Source: Candidatus Methanomethylophilus sp. UBA78
GTDB taxonomy: Archaea; Thermoplasmatota; Thermoplasmata; Methanomassiliicoccales; Methanomethylophilaceae
Length of the DNA stretch: 30,767 nt
Reading direction: 5' to 3'
NCBI GenBank assembly: GCA_002503545.1
Contig: DARY01000007.1
Coordinates: 1 to 30,767, forward strand
A model generated the notes under the pieces. It ran no database searches. It saw nothing but the letters and a program-made list of their open reading frames with translations, and had not been told where the DNA came from. This document shows positions 29,223 through 30,767 of this stretch, in pieces (position 1 is the first letter of the stretch; each line of letters opens with the position of its first letter). A program made the position numbers and the translations under genes.

Positions 29223-30074
29223 ATGCATCAGAAACGCGTTCTCGCCATCCATGACATCTCCTGTGTCGGGAAGTGCTCCCTGACCGTCGCCCTCCCCATA
29301 ATATCCGCCGCCGGAGTGGAGTGCTCCGGCATGCCCACGGCGGTCCTGTCCACCCACACCGGCGGTTTCACCGGGTTCACCTACCGGGACCTCACCGAGG
29401 ACCTCGTCCCCATAGAGGAGCATTGGAAGACTCTCGGCATCGCCTTCGACGGCATCTACACCGGTTTCCTCGGTTCCTTCGAGCAGATCGACATAGTGTC
29501 GAAGATATTCGACGAGATGGGGAAGGGTTCCGTGATCTTCGTGGACCCCGTCATGGCCGACAACGGCGAGCTCTACAGGATCTTCCCCGCGAACTTCCCG
29601 CAGGGCATGAGGAGGCTCTGCGCCAAGGCCGACCTCATCCTCCCCAACATCACGGAGGCGGTCCTCATGCTGGGCGAGGATTACAGGGACGGACCCTACA
29701 CGAGGGAGTACATAGAGGGTCTCCTCAGGAGGCTCTCCGCCATCGGTCCCGCCAAGGTCGTCCTCACCGGCGTGTTCTTCGAGGAGGGCAGGATCGGCGC
29801 CGCCGCCTACGACGCGGAGAAGGACGAGACCTCGTACTCCTTCAGCGAAAGGGTGCCCGGCTACTACCACGGCACCGGCGACATCTTCAGCTCCGTCGTC
29901 GTCTCCTGCGTCATGAACGGGCTCCCCCTCTCCGAGGCCGCGGCCATCGCCGTGGACTTCACCTACCGGAGCATCGTCAGGACCTACGAGGCCGGTACGG
30001 ACGTGAGGTTCGGCGTCAACTTCGAGGCCGGCATCCCGAAGCTCCTGAGGGACATGGGTCTGGGGAGAGAATGA
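29223..30074 (+). CDS. pdxY: Pyridoxal/pyridoxamine kinase (PdxK/PdxY type)
   Basis: A 283-aa ribokinase-fold kinase that phosphorylates vitamin B6 vitamers. It begins VLAIHDISCVGKCSLTVALPI, the substrate-binding motif of the pyridoxal kinase family. LSTHTGGFTGFTYRDLT (about 42-58) and IFVDPVMADNGELY (about 105-118) are further family blocks. The anion-hole motif GTGD is at 217-220 with D220 as catalytic base. With pdxS and pdxT 4.4 kb away this gives salvage and de novo routes to pyridoxal phosphate. The distinction between PdxK and PdxY cannot be settled from sequence by eye. The stop overlaps the next ATG by 4 nt. Confidence 0.93.
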   Translation: MHQKRVLAIHDISCVGKCSLTVALPIISAAGVECSGMPTAVLSTHTGGFTGFTYRDLTEDLVPIEEHWKTLGIAFDGIYTGFLGSFEQIDIVSKIFDEMGKGSVIFVDPVMADNGELYRIFPANFPQGMRRLCAKADLILPNITEAVLMLGEDYRDGPYTREYIEGLLRRLSAIGPAKVVLTGVFFEEGRIGAAAYDAEKDETSYSFSERVPGYYHGTGDIFSSVVVSCVMNGLPLSEAAAIAVDFTYRSIVRTYEAGTDVRFGVNFEAGIPKLLRDMGLGRE

Positions 30075-30502
30075 TCCTCGCGAGGGCGGAGAGGGACGAC
30101 GCGGCCGGACTGTCCTCCGCATCCGCGAAGGCGGTGCGGGACCGCGGTCTCACGAAGGAGGAATGCGAGGCCATGTTCGACGGAGGGTACGCATTCCTCT
30201 ACGTCACCGACGGGGGCCGGACCGTCGGGATGTGCGCCTGCCGGGCGGAGGGAACGATGTTCCAGATAGCGGCGGTGCACATAGACGCCGAGCTCCGCGA
30301 CGGTCTGTGGCGGTCCGCGGTGGAGGAGATGATGGCCTACGGCAGGAGCCGCGGCGACAGGATAGCCTACACGAACGTCGACGTCTCCGACTCCGAGACG
30401 CTGGCACGTTACGCGGGGATGGGGTTCAGGGAGACCTCCCGCAGGCAGAGGGACGCCGGAGGACTCCCCGTCACCGAGGCGGAACTGACCCGGGTCATAT
30501 GA
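30071..30502 (+). CDS. GNAT family N-acetyltransferase
   Basis: A 143-aa protein with the weak but recognisable GNAT layout. An N-terminal ARAERDDAAGLSSAS segment is followed by a central strand pair (YAFLYVTDGGRTVGMCACR and MFQIAAVHIDAELRDG) in the acetyl-CoA region, where the usual Q/RxxGxG/A loop is reduced to DGLWRSAVEEMMAYGRSRG. The ending VSDSETLARYAGMGFRETSR is typical of motif B, with the YxxxGF element. The substrate is unknown. ATG 30071 overlaps the stop of the pyridoxal kinase gene (ATGA), so the two are translationally coupled. Confidence 0.82.
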   Translation: MILARAERDDAAGLSSASAKAVRDRGLTKEECEAMFDGGYAFLYVTDGGRTVGMCACRAEGTMFQIAAVHIDAELRDGLWRSAVEEMMAYGRSRGDRIAYTNVDVSDSETLARYAGMGFRETSRRQRDAGGLPVTEAELTRVI

Positions 30503-30522
30503 CCCAGATGTTGAAAAAGAGC

Positions 30523-30576
30523 GAGGGGGCCGCGGGACCCCCTCCGGCCGTCCGGGACGCATGACCCGGACGGCCG
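30523..30576. terminator. Tandem hairpins between converging genes
   Basis: GAGGGGG (30523-30529) pairs with CCCCCTC (30538-30544). Immediately after it CGGCCGTCCGGG (30545-30556) pairs perfectly over 12 bp with CCCGGACGGCCG (30565-30576) around an 8-nt loop. They fill the gap between the GNAT gene and the converging dapB, so they probably mark the 3' ends of both transcripts. Confidence 0.55.
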
Positions 30577-30596
30577 ACGATCATTCTGCGGTATTC

Positions 30597-30767
30597 TCAG
30601 GCGAGGACGTCGGTCATGTCGTAGACGACCCCCTTCTTCTGGGAGACGACCCACTTGGCGGCCATGACGGCGCCGCTGACGAAGACCTCCCTCGAATGGG
30701 CCTGGTGGCGGAGCTCGATGCGTTCGGAGTTGCCTATGAACATCACGGTGTGGTCGCCGACGATGTC
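30597..30767 (-). CDS. dapB: 4-hydroxy-tetrahydrodipicolinate reductase DapB, C-terminal part
   Basis: The last 56 codons of a gene that continues past the window edge. The peptide contains GDHTVMFIGNSERIELRHQA, followed by HSREVFVSGAVMAAKW and a terminal VYDMTDVLA, all matching the C-terminal domain of DapB, which reduces the lysine and diaminopimelate pathway intermediate with NAD(P)H. The gene is convergent to the GNAT gene and ends just behind a double hairpin. Confidence 0.93.
   Translation of the reverse strand, partial: DIVGDHTVMFIGNSERIELRHQAHSREVFVSGAVMAAKWVVSQKKGVVYDMTDVLA

Overview
The window looks like a chromosomal segment of a GC-rich methanogenic archaeon, most likely of the order Methanomassiliicoccales (Thermoplasmata). 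The archaeal calls rest on translation factor aIF6 behind the tail of ribosomal protein L31e, an archaeal-type 7S SRP RNA, replication factor C large subunit with a terminal PCNA-binding motif, Taw1 (wyosine tRNA modification), MptE (archaeal pterin synthesis), DUF373, an XPD-like helicase and TATA-type promoters. A gene matching methanogenesis marker protein 2 points to a methanogen. The order-level placement is inference from gene content and base composition.

Layout. 1-4861: L31e tail, aIF6, a convergent metallo-beta-lactamase-fold protein that has lost most metal ligands, then DUF373 membrane protein, MptE and an M50 site-2 protease with tight or overlapping junctions. 4862-5275: a 414-bp AT-rich gap holding a strongly self-complementary 150-bp element, probably a small RNA gene on the minus strand. 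5276-8169: a winged-helix protein, methanogenesis marker 2, a six-codon ORF with a good ribosome-binding site, and an AAA_14/DUF4143 ATPase whose promoter overlaps a perfect 24-bp palindrome. 8366-8674 (minus): SRP RNA. 8722-10066 (minus): a stand-alone FprA-type diiron domain and a flavin-reductase-like protein. 10198-12506: a shrunken TrpC-like protein, a 41-aa symporter accessory peptide and a sodium:solute symporter. The TrpC-like gene and the symporter pair each sit behind a near-identical 17-bp palindromic operator in the same promoter geometry. 12569-16411: ABC ATPase, zinc-ribbon membrane protein, RFC large subunit, Taw1. 16379-17665 (minus): iron-sulfur flavoprotein, flavodoxin, DUF1294. 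17803-21240: HprK-like P-loop protein with a membrane coiled-coil partner, a Sel1-repeat protein and a 61-aa protein. 21437-24800: GltS-type transporter, a second Sel1 protein, and pdxT/pdxS. 24966-30767: tRNA-Ser(UGA), BASS-family transporter, XPD-like helicase, a helical-repeat protein, pyridoxal kinase, GNAT acetyltransferase and the tail of dapB.

How it fits together. Most genes are housekeeping. Vitamin B6 is covered twice: de novo PLP synthesis (PdxS/PdxT) and salvage (kinase). Three unrelated sodium-coupled carriers (SSS, GltS, BASS) and several flavin, iron-sulfur or diiron proteins suit an anaerobe that imports nutrients and copes with oxygen. At about a dozen genes a TATA-like box lies 25-29 bp before the start codon, so leaderless or nearly leaderless mRNAs appear common, while genes inside operons more often show purine-rich ribosome-binding sites.

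The most unusual items are the twin operators with the TrpC-derived pseudoenzyme and transporter, the structured element at 4909-5060, and the palindrome at the ATPase promoter. I saw no insertion sequence or CRISPR array.
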